A stretch of DNA of 64,000 nucleotides. It comes from Corynebacterium amycolatum. GTDB lineage: Bacteria; Actinomycetota; Actinomycetes; Mycobacteriales; Mycobacteriaceae. Position 1 is the stretch's first letter. Each line of letters starts with the position of its first letter. The notes beneath the pieces are model-generated. The model was not told where the DNA came from, did not search any database, and saw only the letters and a program-made list of their open reading frames with translations. A program made the translations under genes and the position numbers. Positions 1-8,678 of this stretch are shown in pieces. The stretch lies in assembly GCF_016889425.1 (NCBI RefSeq), contig NZ_CP069513.1:558001-622000 (forward strand). The letters run 5' to 3'.

Positions 1-733
1 CCGATCCAAGCGCATCAATGACGTTCTTCGACTCGGTATCGCGGACATCCTTCACCGACGCATCCAGATCAGATTCCTCTGTCTCCGGCCAGAAAGTTTT
101 CGCAATCAGCAGCGAGCCCGGCGCGTTCATTACCGATGCCGCCAGCAGGTATTCCAACGGCGCACCGAGCAGGGAGTACCCGATCAAGGTCGATCCGGCC
201 ACCGACGCAAAACCGCCCGACATACATGCGAACAGCTCCGACTTGGTCAGTTTCGGAATATACGGCTTAACGACGAGTGGAGCCTCCGACTGCCCGAGGA
301 AAATCACCGTGGAAGCGAAGACGGACTCCACCTTCGAGGTACCCATAATGAACTTCAGTGCGGAGCCCACATATTCGACGAAGTACTGCACTACCCGCAG
401 GTAGTAGAGGGCACCGAGGACTGCGCCCAGGAAGATGATCACTGGCAACACGTTAAGCACGAAGACGAAGTTCTTACCCGTGTCGTCGAAAAGATTACCG
501 AACACAAAAGAGGTGCCCTCATTTGTAAAATCGATCATCTTCTCAATGGCACCGGCCACACTCTTCAGCGCCTGGAAGCCAGGTTCCCACTTCAGCACTA
601 CCAGCGCGAATACCGCTTGCAGCAGCAGGCCAACGCCGAGTGTGCGCCAGTTAATGGCTTTCCTGTTCTTTGAGATAGCAATGGCAAATCCGATGACGAG
701 GATGATGCCCAGTAAGCCTTGCAGTCTATCCAT
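1..733 (-). CDS. nupC: Concentrative nucleoside transporter NupC (partial, 3' end outside window)
   Basis: Proton- or sodium-coupled uptake of nucleosides across the inner membrane, feeding the salvage enzymes next door. The reverse strand is open from an ATG at 733 to the window edge. It begins MDRLQGLLGIILVIGFAIAI, a membrane helix, followed by a second helix, and contains the family signature GQSEAPLVVKPYIPKL and later SGGFASVAGSTLIGYSLLGA, both typical of the CNT core. About 244 of the usual ~410 residues are present. The start lies 45 nt behind the cdd stop, with an AAGAAAGAAG stretch as likely ribosome binding site, so cdd and nupC probably form one transcript. Family assignment is firm; exact substrate range is inferred. 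Confidence 0.93.
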   Translation of the reverse strand, partial: MDRLQGLLGIILVIGFAIAISKNRKAINWRTLGVGLLLQAVFALVVLKWEPGFQALKSVAGAIEKMIDFTNEGTSFVFGNLFDDTGKNFVFVLNVLPVIIFLGAVLGALYYLRVVQYFVEYVGSALKFIMGTSKVESVFASTVIFLGQSEAPLVVKPYIPKLTKSELFACMSGGFASVAGSTLIGYSLLGAPLEYLLAASVMNAPGSLLIAKTFWPETEESDLDASVKDVRDTESKNVIDALGS

Positions 734-778
734 GACTAAGGTCTTCTTTCTTGATAAAAGAGGCTGTGGTGATGATGC

Positions 779-1198
779 CTACAGGTCCTCGGGACCAAAG
801 GAGTAAGGGAGAATTTTTTCGAAGTCAATGCTGGACGGAGCGCCCAAACCACCATTTTCCGGGCGCTCGGACTCCACTATGACGCGCTTGCACCCAAATT
901 CGTGCAGGACTTGCCGACAGGCGCCACAGGGGTGGCACGGTGCCGCCTTTCGCCCGACGATGGCGCAGGCCGCAATCTTATGGTTGCCGCCGTGCTCCGC
1001 GACCATGCGAAATACGGCTGTGCGCTCTGCGCAGTTGGTCAACCCATAGGATGCATTTTCTACGTTGCAGCCTGTGACCACCGTGCCGTCGTCAAGCAGA
1101 AGTGCGGCACCGACCGGAAAACCTGAATAGGGGACGTACGAGTTTTCCGTGGCTGCGTAGGCCTTAGCCAGCAGTTCTTCGTCTGAGATGTGGGACAT
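779..1198 (-). CDS. cdd: Cytidine deaminase
   Basis: Deaminates cytidine and deoxycytidine to uridine and deoxyuridine in the cytoplasm. The 139-residue length is normal for the small tetrameric class. Visible motifs are NVENASYG (substrate binding), CAERTAVF with the catalytic Glu and first zinc Cys, and CHPCGACRQ with the two other zinc cysteines. It sits upstream of nupC in the same direction and is divergent from deoA across a 169-nt control region. Deamination followed by deoA phosphorolysis makes pyrimidine nucleosides usable as a carbon source. Confidence 0.96.
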   Translation of the reverse strand: MSHISDEELLAKAYAATENSYVPYSGFPVGAALLLDDGTVVTGCNVENASYGLTNCAERTAVFRMVAEHGGNHKIAACAIVGRKAAPCHPCGACRQVLHEFGCKRVIVESERPENGGLGAPSSIDFEKILPYSFGPEDL

Positions 1199-1239
1199 TG
1201 TGCTCTCCCTCTCCGAACCTGTTCGAGGTATTTATGCAA

Positions 1240-1251
1240 ACATACTTATGT
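1240..1251. promoter_or_regulatory. Short palindrome in the cdd/deoA divergent control region
   Basis: ACATA-CT-TATGT is a perfect 5+2+5 inverted repeat between the divergent cdd and deoA starts. It lies upstream of the deoA -35 and within about 50 nt of the cdd start. It could be an operator for a nucleoside-responsive regulator, but no regulator gene is in view and the arms are short. Confidence 0.3.
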
Positions 1252-1274
1252 GGGTACAAATGGAAAGTTACCTA

Positions 1275-1303
1275 TTGACATTTGTTCTAGTGCTGATGAT
1301 AAT
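1275..1303 (+). promoter_or_regulatory. Sigma-70-type promoter for deoA
   Basis: TTGACA at 1275-1280 and GATAAT at 1298-1303 are separated by exactly 17 bp, a near-perfect housekeeping promoter. The transcript would begin about 60 nt ahead of the deoA ATG, whose AAGGAG ribosome site is at 1357-1362. Confidence 0.75.
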
Positions 1304-1367
1304 CGGAATCAGCAGAGTTCACAAGACCAATATCGCTAAGCACAATCGCCTATAAAAGGAGCGAACA

Positions 1368-2654
1368 ATGGCTGAAAAGTTCGATGTAGTTGACGTCATC
1401 AAGGTAAAGCGTGATGGCGGTGAGCTCAATCCGGAGGAGATTTCCTGGGTCATTGACGCCTACACCCGCGGCGTCGTGGGCGATGAGCAGATGGCGGCGC
1501 TGAACATGGCCATCTTCATCCGCGGCATGAACCGCCGCGAGATTGTGGATTGGACTCAGGCGATGATTGACTCGGGCGAGACCATGAGCTTCGCATCGCT
1601 GAGCAAGCCCACCACGGACAAGCACTCCACAGGTGGTGTCGGTGACAAGATCACGCTGCCGCTGGGCCCACTGGTGTCCTCCTACGGCGTGGCCGTCCCA
1701 CAGCTGTCCGGTCGCGGCCTCGGACACACCGGCGGCACCTTGGACAAGCTGGAATCCATTCCAGGCTGGCAGGCGGATGTTCCGAATGATCGCTTGATGC
1801 AGATTCTGGAGAATTCCGGTGCGGTCGTCGCAGCAGCCGGTGCGGGCCTGGCACCTGCGGACAAGAAGATTTACGCGCTGCGTGACATCACCTCGACGGT
1901 GGACTGCATTCCGCTGATTGCCTCGTCAATCATGTCCAAGAAGATTGCGGAGGGCACTTCCAACTTGGTGCTGGATGTCAAGGTCGGTTCGGGCGCCTTC
2001 ATGAAGGACCTGGATCAGGCTCGTGAGCTGGCTCGCACCATGGTTGACCTGGGCAACGACGCGGGTGTGAACACCCGCGCACTGCTGACGGACATGTCCA
2101 CTCCGCTGGGTCTGACCATCGGCAATGCCCTCGAGGTCCGCGAATCGGTGGAAGTTCTCGCAGGTGGTGGCCCCGCAGATGTCGTGGAGCTGACCTGTGA
2201 GCTGGCCCGAAACATGCTGGAGCTGGCCGGCGTACACGATGCCGACGTGGAGAAGGCACTGAAGGACGGCCGCGCTATGGACTCGTGGAAGAAGATGATC
2301 CGCGCTCAGGGTGGCGATCCGGATGCCGCTTTGCCGGTGGCACCTCACACGCACGATGTGGTTGCGCAGGCTGACGGTTACCTGACCAAGCTGGATGCAC
2401 TGGCTCTCGGCGTTGGTTCCTGGCGCTTGGGCGCGGGACGTGCTCGTAAGGATGATCCGGTGCAGGCCACTGCCGGTATTGAGATTTTTGCCAAGCCGGG
2501 AGACAAGGTGGTCAAGGGCCAGAAGCTGCTCACGCTGCACACTGAAACTCCGGATAAGTTCGAGCGCGCCCTCGAGTCCATCGAGCCGGGCATTGAAATC
2601 GGCGACACCGCGCCGACAGCCGAGCGCGAGATTATCCTCGATCGCGTGTCCTAG
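1368..2654 (+). CDS. deoA: Thymidine/pyrimidine-nucleoside phosphorylase
   Basis: Phosphorolysis of thymidine or deoxyuridine to the free base and 2-deoxyribose-1-phosphate. The 428-residue length fits the family. The glycosyltransferase-family-3 phosphate-binding loop HSTGGVGDK lies at about residues 86-94, followed by GRGLGHTGGTLDKLES. The C-terminal alpha/beta domain holds the GDKVVKGQ-type segment. It is the first gene of the rightward salvage set (deoA, deoC, hexomutase). The start is supported by AAAAGGAGCGAACAATG. Whether it prefers thymidine or uridine cannot be read from sequence. Confidence 0.95.
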   Translation: MAEKFDVVDVIKVKRDGGELNPEEISWVIDAYTRGVVGDEQMAALNMAIFIRGMNRREIVDWTQAMIDSGETMSFASLSKPTTDKHSTGGVGDKITLPLGPLVSSYGVAVPQLSGRGLGHTGGTLDKLESIPGWQADVPNDRLMQILENSGAVVAAAGAGLAPADKKIYALRDITSTVDCIPLIASSIMSKKIAEGTSNLVLDVKVGSGAFMKDLDQARELARTMVDLGNDAGVNTRALLTDMSTPLGLTIGNALEVRESVEVLAGGGPADVVELTCELARNMLELAGVHDADVEKALKDGRAMDSWKKMIRAQGGDPDAALPVAPHTHDVVAQADGYLTKLDALALGVGSWRLGAGRARKDDPVQATAGIEIFAKPGDKVVKGQKLLTLHTETPDKFERALESIEPGIEIGDTAPTAEREIILDRVS

Positions 2655-2665
2655 AAAATCTCTGA

Positions 2666-2737
2666 CGGGCTCGCGCCGGCGCCACTTCCCCGCCCCGAGC
2701 CCGCCACCTCCCTACTTTTAAGCACCTACTTTTAAGC
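2666..2737 (+). repeat. Intercistronic hairpin and 14-bp tandem repeat between deoA and deoC
   Basis: CGGGCTCG (2666-2673) pairs with CGAGCCCG (2696-2703), giving an 8-bp stem. Just after it CCTACTTTTAAGC occurs twice (2711-2723 and 2725-2737) with a 14-bp period. There is no clean U-tract, so this looks more like an mRNA processing or stability element than a full terminator. Confidence 0.4.
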
Positions 2738-2773
2738 TCTCTCCCAAATTTCCGAAAGGACTTGATTTCTCCC

Positions 2774-3424
2774 ATGACTTCCCGCGCTGATGTTGCCAAG
2801 ATGATTGACCACACCCTCCTCAAGCCAGAAGCCACCTCTGACCAGGTCAAGGCTCTTATCGACGAGGCCGCCAAGCTCGGCACCTACTCCATCTGCATCT
2901 CCCCTTCGCAGCTCCCAGTCGAGGTGCCAGAGGGCCTGCATATCGCCACTGTCGTCGGTTTCCCCTCCGGCGCGGTAAAGGCCGAGGTCAAGGCTGCTGA
3001 AGCTGCTCGCGCTGTGGCCGATGGTGCTGAAGAAGTCGACATGGTCATCAACATCGCCTTCGCCAAGGAGCACCGCTTCGACGACCTCGAGGCCGAAATC
3101 AAGACTGTTCGCGATGCCATTCCGGGCAAGATCTTGAAGGTCATCATCGAGTCGGCCGCCCTGACCGATGAGGAAATCATCGCAGCCTGCAAGGCCTCCG
3201 AGTCCGCAGGCGCAGACTTCGTCAAGACCTCCACAGGCTTCCACCCGGCCGGCGGCGCTTCCGCTCACGCTGTGAAGCTCATGCGCGAAACCGTCGGCGA
3301 CCGCCTGGGTGTCAAGGCTTCTGGCGGTATCCGCGATGCCGCTGCCGCCGAGGAAATGATTGCTGCGGGCGCCTCCCGCCTGGGCCTTTCCTCCTCCGCC
3401 GCTGTCCTCGATGGTCTGAAGTAG
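2774..3424 (+). CDS. deoC: Deoxyribose-phosphate aldolase
   Basis: Class I aldolase that splits 2-deoxyribose-5-phosphate into glyceraldehyde-3-phosphate and acetaldehyde. The protein has 216 residues and starts [20 protein letters not shown]. The Schiff-base lysine is in FVKTSTGF and the second active-site lysine in [10 protein letters not shown] chose the ATG at 2774 because an in-frame TTG at 2762 lies directly on top of the AAAGGA ribosome site (2755-2760). The resulting 13-nt spacing is longer than usual. It ends 10 nt before the hexomutase gene, so the two are co-transcribed. Confidence 0.95.
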   Translation: MTSRADVAKMIDHTLLKPEATSDQVKALIDEAAKLGTYSICISPSQLPVEVPEGLHIATVVGFPSGAVKAEVKAAEAARAVADGAEEVDMVINIAFAKEHRFDDLEAEIKTVRDAIPGKILKVIIESAALTDEEIIAACKASESAGADFVKTSTGFHPAGGASAHAVKLMRETVGDRLGVKASGGIRDAAAAEEMIAAGASRLGLSSSAAVLDGLK

Positions 3425-3434
3425 GCGAACACCG

Positions 3435-5198
3435 ATGCTCTCCGAACAGCTACAAGCCACCATCACCGATTGGATCGCCCACGATCCGGACAAGGCCACC
3501 GCCGCCGAACTCTCCTCGCTTTACGACGAAGCCAAGGCCGCCAACCCCGATGCGATTGCCGAGCTGGAAAGCCGTTTTGCCGGGCCACTCGAATTCGGCA
3601 CTGCAGGTCTTCGCGGTGTCGTTGCAGCTGGCCAGTCCCGCATGAACCGTGCCACGGTCATCCGTGCCACCGCTGGCTTGGTTGCGCATCTGAAGAACAT
3701 TGTGGGCGATGACTTCACCGTGGTCATTGGTTGCGATGCCCGCCACGGCTCCGCTGACTTTCACCGCGATGCCGCAGCGGTTGTCGCCGCAGCCGGTGGC
3801 ATGGCCCTGGCTCTGCCACAGCAGCTGCCCACACCGGTGACTGCCTTTGCCGTGCGCCACCTCAATGCCGATGCCGGTATTATGGTCACGGCCAGCCACA
3901 ATCCGCCGAAGGACAATGGCTACAAGGTTTATCTCGGTGGCCGCGTGGTGGAGTCGGATTCCCGCCGAGGCGTCCAGATTATCGCGCCCCATGACAAGCA
4001 AATTGCGGAAGCCATCGCCGCTGCTCCACCAGCTGATGAAGTCCCGCGTGACTTCGATGCCGTCGAGCAGGTTGGTCCTGAACTGCTGGACGCCTATGTG
4101 AAACGGGCGGCTGCGCTCGCAACGACGTCGTCAAACGAAGAGAAGCAGGCAGCGAAGATTGTCCTCACCCCGATGCATGGCGTCGGCGGCGAGACCATCG
4201 TGCGCACACTGAACGCGGCAGGTTTCTCGAATGTCAGCGTGGTCGAGAAGCAGTTCGCGCCGGATCCGGAGTTCCCGACGGTATCGTTCCCGAACCCGGA
4301 GGAAGCCGGTGCTTTGGATCTTGCGTTTGAGCTGGCTCGTGCCGAAGACGCGGATGTCATCATCGCGGCTGACCCGGATGCGGACCGTTGCTCGGTGGCT
4401 ATTCCGGATAGCAGCGTCGACGGTGGCTGGCGACAGCTCTCCGGCGATGACATCGGTGCGTTTCTGGGTGAAGTCATCGGTGCGGACGCCGAGGCCCGTG
4501 GGACTGCGACCGTGACCAATGATGAGGGCGCGGAGTTTCCGGCCACGATGGCTAACTCGATTGTGTCTTCGCGCCTGCTGGGTAAGATTGCCGCAGGTCA
4601 CGGACTGAATTATCGCGCTACTCTGACCGGCTTTAAGTGGATTGCTGGTGTGGATGGGCTCATCTTCGGCTACGAGGAGGCCATTGGCTACTGCACCGAT
4701 CCGGCAGTCGTGCGAGACAAGGACGGCGTATCTGCGGCGGTGCGTGTCGCCGACGCGGTGGCGCGGTTGAAGGGCCAGGGGCTGGGCATTCAGGACCTGC
4801 TGGATGAGGTCACCTGCGCCCACGGCCTCTACAAGACCGCCCCGTTGACCTTCCGAGTCGAGGACCGCTCGCTGATTACCAAGGGCATGGACACTCTACG
4901 CGCCAACCCGCCTGCACAGCTGGCCGGATCGGAGGTCACGCAGGTCACGGACATGAATGACGGCCTAGACATGGTCGACGCCAAGGGCGAGAGCTATCAC
5001 ATCCCGCCTACCGACGGCATTCTCATTCTCACCGAGGCCAACGACCGCGTCATTGCCCGGCCTTCCGGCACGGAGCCGAAGCTGAAGTGCTACTTGGAGG
5101 TCGTGCTGCCGGCCGCGCCGGCTGCGATTCCACACGCCGCCGCTGCCGAACGCCTCGACCAGATCAAGGCCGAGCTCAAGGAAATCCTGGGGATGTAG
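3435..5198 (+). CDS. Alpha-D-phosphohexomutase of PGM2 type (probable phosphopentomutase role)
   Basis: A 587-residue phosphosugar mutase. Motifs in order are EFGTAGLRG near residue 51, the phosphoserine loop TASHNPPKDNGYKVY, the metal-binding DPDADRC, GYEEAIGY, and the phosphate-binding RPSGTEPK near the C terminus. The family includes phosphomannomutase/phosphoglucomutase and the PGM2 branch, which also acts on deoxyribose-1-phosphate. No separate DeoB-type phosphopentomutase is in the operon, and this gene follows deoA and deoC directly. I therefore infer that it converts deoxyribose-1-phosphate to deoxyribose-5-phosphate here. In databases it may carry the name PmmB. Confidence 0.85.
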   Translation: MLSEQLQATITDWIAHDPDKATAAELSSLYDEAKAANPDAIAELESRFAGPLEFGTAGLRGVVAAGQSRMNRATVIRATAGLVAHLKNIVGDDFTVVIGCDARHGSADFHRDAAAVVAAAGGMALALPQQLPTPVTAFAVRHLNADAGIMVTASHNPPKDNGYKVYLGGRVVESDSRRGVQIIAPHDKQIAEAIAAAPPADEVPRDFDAVEQVGPELLDAYVKRAAALATTSSNEEKQAAKIVLTPMHGVGGETIVRTLNAAGFSNVSVVEKQFAPDPEFPTVSFPNPEEAGALDLAFELARAEDADVIIAADPDADRCSVAIPDSSVDGGWRQLSGDDIGAFLGEVIGADAEARGTATVTNDEGAEFPATMANSIVSSRLLGKIAAGHGLNYRATLTGFKWIAGVDGLIFGYEEAIGYCTDPAVVRDKDGVSAAVRVADAVARLKGQGLGIQDLLDEVTCAHGLYKTAPLTFRVEDRSLITKGMDTLRANPPAQLAGSEVTQVTDMNDGLDMVDAKGESYHIPPTDGILILTEANDRVIARPSGTEPKLKCYLEVVLPAAPAAIPHAAAAERLDQIKAELKEILGM

Positions 5199-5230
5199 CC
5201 ACTGAGCAGCTACTAGCTACACCTCGCAAC

Positions 5231-5294
5231 AAACTGGGGTGCGCATGAACGAAACGGTCAAAAAGGCCGTGAAGTCTCATGCGCACCCCAGTTT
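5231..5294. repeat. Long perfect inverted repeat downstream of the deo operon
   Basis: Two 18-bp arms (5231-5248 and 5277-5294, beginning AAACTGGGGTGCGCATGA) are perfect reverse complements around a 28-nt loop, itself containing a small ACGG/CCGT pairing. It lies 33 nt after the mutase stop. The stem could stop or protect transcripts, but there is no U-tract, so it may instead be an intergenic repeat element. Confidence 0.6.
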
Positions 5295-5629
5295 CGCATG
5301 TGCAGCCCGGAGTCTTGGGCCGGCTCATGAGTTACTGACTAGGTTTATGACAAAAACAAGCAGAAATTAGTGCCGAAACTGCCATAAACTTAAGCAGTTT
5401 CTCGATGGTCACAACCTCATTTGAAGCTCACCACCACATTTCGGGTCTAGCTAAACCCGTCCTTGCCGCATTTTGCGGACGACATGCGTCTCCTAATATG
5501 CTTTACAGTTTTCCCAGTAATACAATAAAAGACGTTAACCGTGTCCCCAGGGGGATGGAACACCATTCGCTACGCGGGTTAGGCCCATCACAGGGGGAAC
5601 ACTTCCTCCTCGCGATTGGTACGTCCAGC
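5295..5629. other. Intergenic stretch with a second small inverted repeat
   Basis: No convincing gene is seen here. GAAACTGC (5375-5382) and GCAGTTTC (5394-5401) form an 8-bp stem with an 11-nt loop. A weaker CCGCA/TGCGG stem follows near 5468. The stretch is somewhat AT-rich and may hold the promoter of the broken gene that follows. Confidence 0.4.
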
Positions 5630-6047
5630 ATGTCGTATAACGAGTTCCCCAGCTCAGACCCCAACTACAATTCGAATCCTTCCACCGGTTCTTTCGGCCC
5701 CGTGTACCCGAACCAGCCAGCCCAACCCACCGGTCACGCAGACTGAGACCGTGGTCGTTCCGAACTCCGCGAGCTCCGGTGGCTCTGCTGGGTCCTCGAA
5801 CTCGTCACGTGGTCTGGCTGGCGGCAACCTCTCCAGCGCATGGAAGGGCACGTCCTCAACGAGCGATCCGTTCGTTCGAAATGTCCACAGCGCCTACGTC
5901 CGCTATCGCAATTCCACCGGTGCGGAATCCGGCACCATCTCGGCCTACAGCCCAACGACTGGCCTGACCTACAACATGTGGTGCCGTCCTGCTGGCGGCA
6001 ACATCAAGTGCACGGGTGGCCGTAACGCAGTGGTGTACATCGGCTAA
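5630..6047 (+). pseudogene. Secreted or surface-type hypothetical protein, frame-broken
   Basis: One frame gives MSYNEFPSSDPNYNSNPSTG and runs to PNQPAQPTGHAD before a TGA at 5744-5746. The frame one base over continues with PPVTQTETVVVPNSASSGGS, then a Ser/Gly linker, then a compact C-terminal domain (FVRNVHSAYVRYRN, YSPTTGLTYNMWC, IKCTGGRNAVVYIG). The C-terminal pattern, with a Cys pair and a VVYI ending, resembles small C-terminal domains I recall from corynebacterial exported proteins. Composition and proline usage run smoothly across the break, so one gene with a one-base indel near 5715-5735 is likely. I see no signal peptide. Function unknown. Confidence 0.5.
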
Positions 6048-6086
6048 GCCCCCCACAGCCAAGGTCACAACATTCCAGTCCACGAC

Positions 6087-6773
6087 CTACGCCACCACGT
6101 CGTCCAGACCACCAGCTAGGTCGTGGAAGATCGCTCGGTTGAGACGAAATGCCTTCTTCGCCTCGTCGACCACGGCATCTTTATCGGCATCCGAAATGCC
6201 CAGCTCAGACAGACTCCGTCGGTAGCCGTCGCGGTAGGGCTTAATTTTTCCGATCGCGGAGAAGTCATAGAATCGGGTTCCCTCCGCACCGATGCCGTAG
6301 TGCTTGGCCAGCATGGACGCAATCACCTGACCACCAGAAAGATCACCCAAGTAGCGAACATAATGGTGCGCCAATGCGGCGTTGGCGTTGCCGTTGCTTT
6401 CGATTTCACGAAGCTCGGCCACGTAGTTCTTTGTCGCCTCCACAGGCGAGATCTTTTCCCGCCAATCAGGCCCCACCAAGTGCTCAAGGTCGGCTGCCAG
6501 TGCTTCCAGGCGCTCCAGCTGCGCATCGTAGACCGCGCTGACCTGCTCTGACTCCGCAGTGGACCGCACTGCCTGCTCCAACGCTTCGTACACAAAGTAG
6601 AGCTGACCGGTTAAATCGATGGCCGCCTGCGCATCCAGTTCACCCGCGAGCAGTCTCGACATGAAGTCGGAGTTTTCCGCTTCACTGTGGACACCGGAAG
6701 TCTCCACTTTGAGCCGCTCTGCCAAGGGCTGAGCAGCCAGCTTGTCACCTTCTTTAATCGCGTTTTCAACCAT
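6087..6773 (-). CDS. hmuO: Heme oxygenase (HmuO type)
   Basis: Opens heme to biliverdin, carbon monoxide and ferrous iron in the cytoplasm. The 228 residues match the HmuO/HO-1 family. The proximal helix reads ERLKVETSGVHSEAENSDFM, with the heme-ligand His, and the distal helix reads HHYVRYLGDLSGGQ with the flexible glycines. It begins 32 nt after the hmuV stop, in the same direction, so it is probably the last gene of the hmuTUV transcript and under the same iron control. Ribosome site AGAAAGAAG. The 3' end faces the frame-broken gene, with 39 nt between them and no obvious terminator. Confidence 0.95.
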   Translation of the reverse strand: MVENAIKEGDKLAAQPLAERLKVETSGVHSEAENSDFMSRLLAGELDAQAAIDLTGQLYFVYEALEQAVRSTAESEQVSAVYDAQLERLEALAADLEHLVGPDWREKISPVEATKNYVAELREIESNGNANAALAHHYVRYLGDLSGGQVIASMLAKHYGIGAEGTRFYDFSAIGKIKPYRDGYRRSLSELGISDADKDAVVDEAKKAFRLNRAIFHDLAGGLDDVVA

Positions 6774-6805
6774 GGTTTTCTTCTTTCTCTGTGGGGTTTT
6801 GGAGA

Positions 6806-7588
6806 CTAGGGTGAGAGGTATTGTCCGCGCTGAGGCACCAGCACGGGGTTGCCCGCGGAGTCCTGAAGCACTTCCACGCCGATGCCGTAGACTTCGCTGA
6901 CGGTCTGTGCATCCAGGGTTTCCGCAGGCGGGCCTTGCTTTACGACGCGCCCCTGCGCCACCACCACAACGTGATCGGCATACGCCGCTGCGGCGGACAA
7001 ATCGTGCAGGACCACGACCACGGCTTTGCCCGCCTCCGCGCGGGCGCGCATCATTCCCATGATTTTTTCGGCGTGGTGGAGGTCCAGGGCCGCGGTTGGT
7101 TCGTCGAGAAGCACGACGGGAGTGTCCTGGTAGAAGACGCGCGCGCTGTGGACGCGGGCGCGCTCACCTCCGGAGAGGGTCGGGACTTCCCGGTCAAGGA
7201 GGTGCGCGACGTCGCATTCAGCGATGACTTCCGCGAGCAGCTCCTCGTTCGGGCAGCCCCAGGGGTTGCGTCCGAAGTCGATGACTTCGCGGCTGGTGAA
7301 TGGTACGGACAGTTCTTGGCTCTGCACCAGGACGGCGCGGTAGCGAGCCAGGTCGGCAATGGAGAGCTCGGTAATGGAATGCTCGCCAATCCGGACGTCG
7401 CCGCCGCTGAGCTCATGGTCGCCGGAAAGCGCTGCGAGCAGTGTCGACTTTCCGGCACCATTCGGGCCGACCAGCGCGGTGACTTTTCCGGGCTCGGCGA
7501 CCACGGAAATATCGTTGAGGATGCGGTGACCATCCAGGGTGATGCTGACATTTTCGGCAGAAATGCCCAGACCAGAGTGGATTTCCAT
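6806..7588 (-). CDS. hmuV: Hemin ABC transporter ATP-binding protein
   Basis: ATPase subunit that powers heme import through HmuU. Length is 260 residues. Walker A GPNGAGKSTLL, signature LSGGERARVHSARV, Walker B VVLLDEPTAALD, and the switch His in VVLHDLSAAAA. The open frame continues upstream, but the ATG at 7588 overlaps the hmuU stop by one base (TAATG) and has GAGGGCGG ahead of it, so this start is preferred. Confidence 0.94.
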   Translation of the reverse strand: MEIHSGLGISAENVSITLDGHRILNDISVVAEPGKVTALVGPNGAGKSTLLAALSGDHELSGGDVRIGEHSITELSIADLARYRAVLVQSQELSVPFTSREVIDFGRNPWGCPNEELLAEVIAECDVAHLLDREVPTLSGGERARVHSARVFYQDTPVVLLDEPTAALDLHHAEKIMGMMRARAEAGKAVVVVLHDLSAAAAYADHVVVVAQGRVVKQGPPAETLDAQTVSEVYGIGVEVLQDSAGNPVLVPQRGQYLSP

Positions 7589-8667
7589 TAGTGCACCGCC
7601 CTCTTCGAACGCAGGAGCAGCCAGAAGAACAGCGGGCCACCGACAATCGAGGTGAGCATTCCCAGCGGCAAGTCCGCACCGGTAATCATGGTGCGAGCCG
7701 CGAGGTCGGCCAGCGTTGTGGCCAGCGCGCCGCCGAGGATGCATGCGGGAATCAACGTGCGATGCGCTGGTCCCAACAGCAGTCGTGCAGCATGCGGCAC
7801 GACCAGACCGATGAAGACGATGATGCCGGAAAATGCCACTCCAGCCGCCACGACCAGGGACGTGCCAAAAATGATGGCGCGACGCAGCGTGACGACGTTA
7901 ATACCCAGGTGACGGGCTTGCGCTTCACCAAGACTCAGAATGTCCAGCTTGCGGTAGCTGACCCACATGGCAATTACGGCTGGAACTGTCACCAGCGTAA
8001 TGATGACAACCTGCGTCCAGGTGGCGCTGGCAAACGAGCCCATCTGCCAGAACACAATGCGGTCGCGGGCCGCCGTGGAGGCTACGAATGTCAGGAGCGA
8101 CACCAGACCACCGCAGATGGAGTTCACAGCCACACCGACCAGAATGATTCGGGCGATGTCGCGGCCACCGTGCGCATTGGCGGCCACAATAGCCGTGGCC
8201 ACCGCACCACCAATAAAAGCTGAGACCGCAATAGCCCAGCTGCTGGCGAAGACACTCAACACTCCGCCAAGCACCCCGGAAAGCCCGGCGGCGGTGCCCA
8301 AAACTGTGGCGGTAGCAGCGCCGACGGCAGCGCCGGAGGAAACACCGATGAGGCCGGGTTCAGCGAGCGGGTTGCCGAACACCGCTTGCAGCGCCACACC
8401 CGCGAGGGCTAGCCCCGCGCCTACGAGGCAGGCCAGCGCGATGCGCGGTAGTCGCACTTGCCACAGCACGGTGTCGATGGGCTCTGGCGCGTCACCGAGA
8501 CCGCCATTGAACACTAGCCTCACCATTGAGCTCAGTGATTCGCCGATGGTGGCGCCGAACTGCCCCACGGAGGCCGACCAGCCTATTGCCAGCACCAGCG
8601 CTAGGGCGAGCCCGATGAAAACGGTCGCCTGTCTGAACGGAATAGTTTTGTTCGCGGTTGTCTGCAT
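7588..8667 (-). CDS. hmuU: Hemin ABC transporter permease (FecCD family)
   Basis: A 359-residue polytopic membrane protein of the FecCD/BtuC type, which normally crosses the membrane ten times and works as a homodimer. Typical segments seen are WQVRLPRIALACLVGAGLAL, GNPLAEPGLIGVSSGAAVGA and the coupling-helix region GEAQARHLGINV. It lies 11 nt downstream of hmuT and overlaps hmuV, which fixes its partner subunits. Confidence 0.94.
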   Translation of the reverse strand: MQTTANKTIPFRQATVFIGLALALVLAIGWSASVGQFGATIGESLSSMVRLVFNGGLGDAPEPIDTVLWQVRLPRIALACLVGAGLALAGVALQAVFGNPLAEPGLIGVSSGAAVGAATATVLGTAAGLSGVLGGVLSVFASSWAIAVSAFIGGAVATAIVAANAHGGRDIARIILVGVAVNSICGGLVSLLTFVASTAARDRIVFWQMGSFASATWTQVVIITLVTVPAVIAMWVSYRKLDILSLGEAQARHLGINVVTLRRAIIFGTSLVVAAGVAFSGIIVFIGLVVPHAARLLLGPAHRTLIPACILGGALATTLADLAARTMITGADLPLGMLTSIVGGPLFFWLLLRSKRAVH

Positions 8668-8678
8668 TGCTCAGCCAG

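Noticed and set aside
5231..5294. Calling the long inverted repeat a Rho-independent terminator
   Set aside because: There is no U-tract after either arm and the loop is long, so it is listed only as an inverted repeat.
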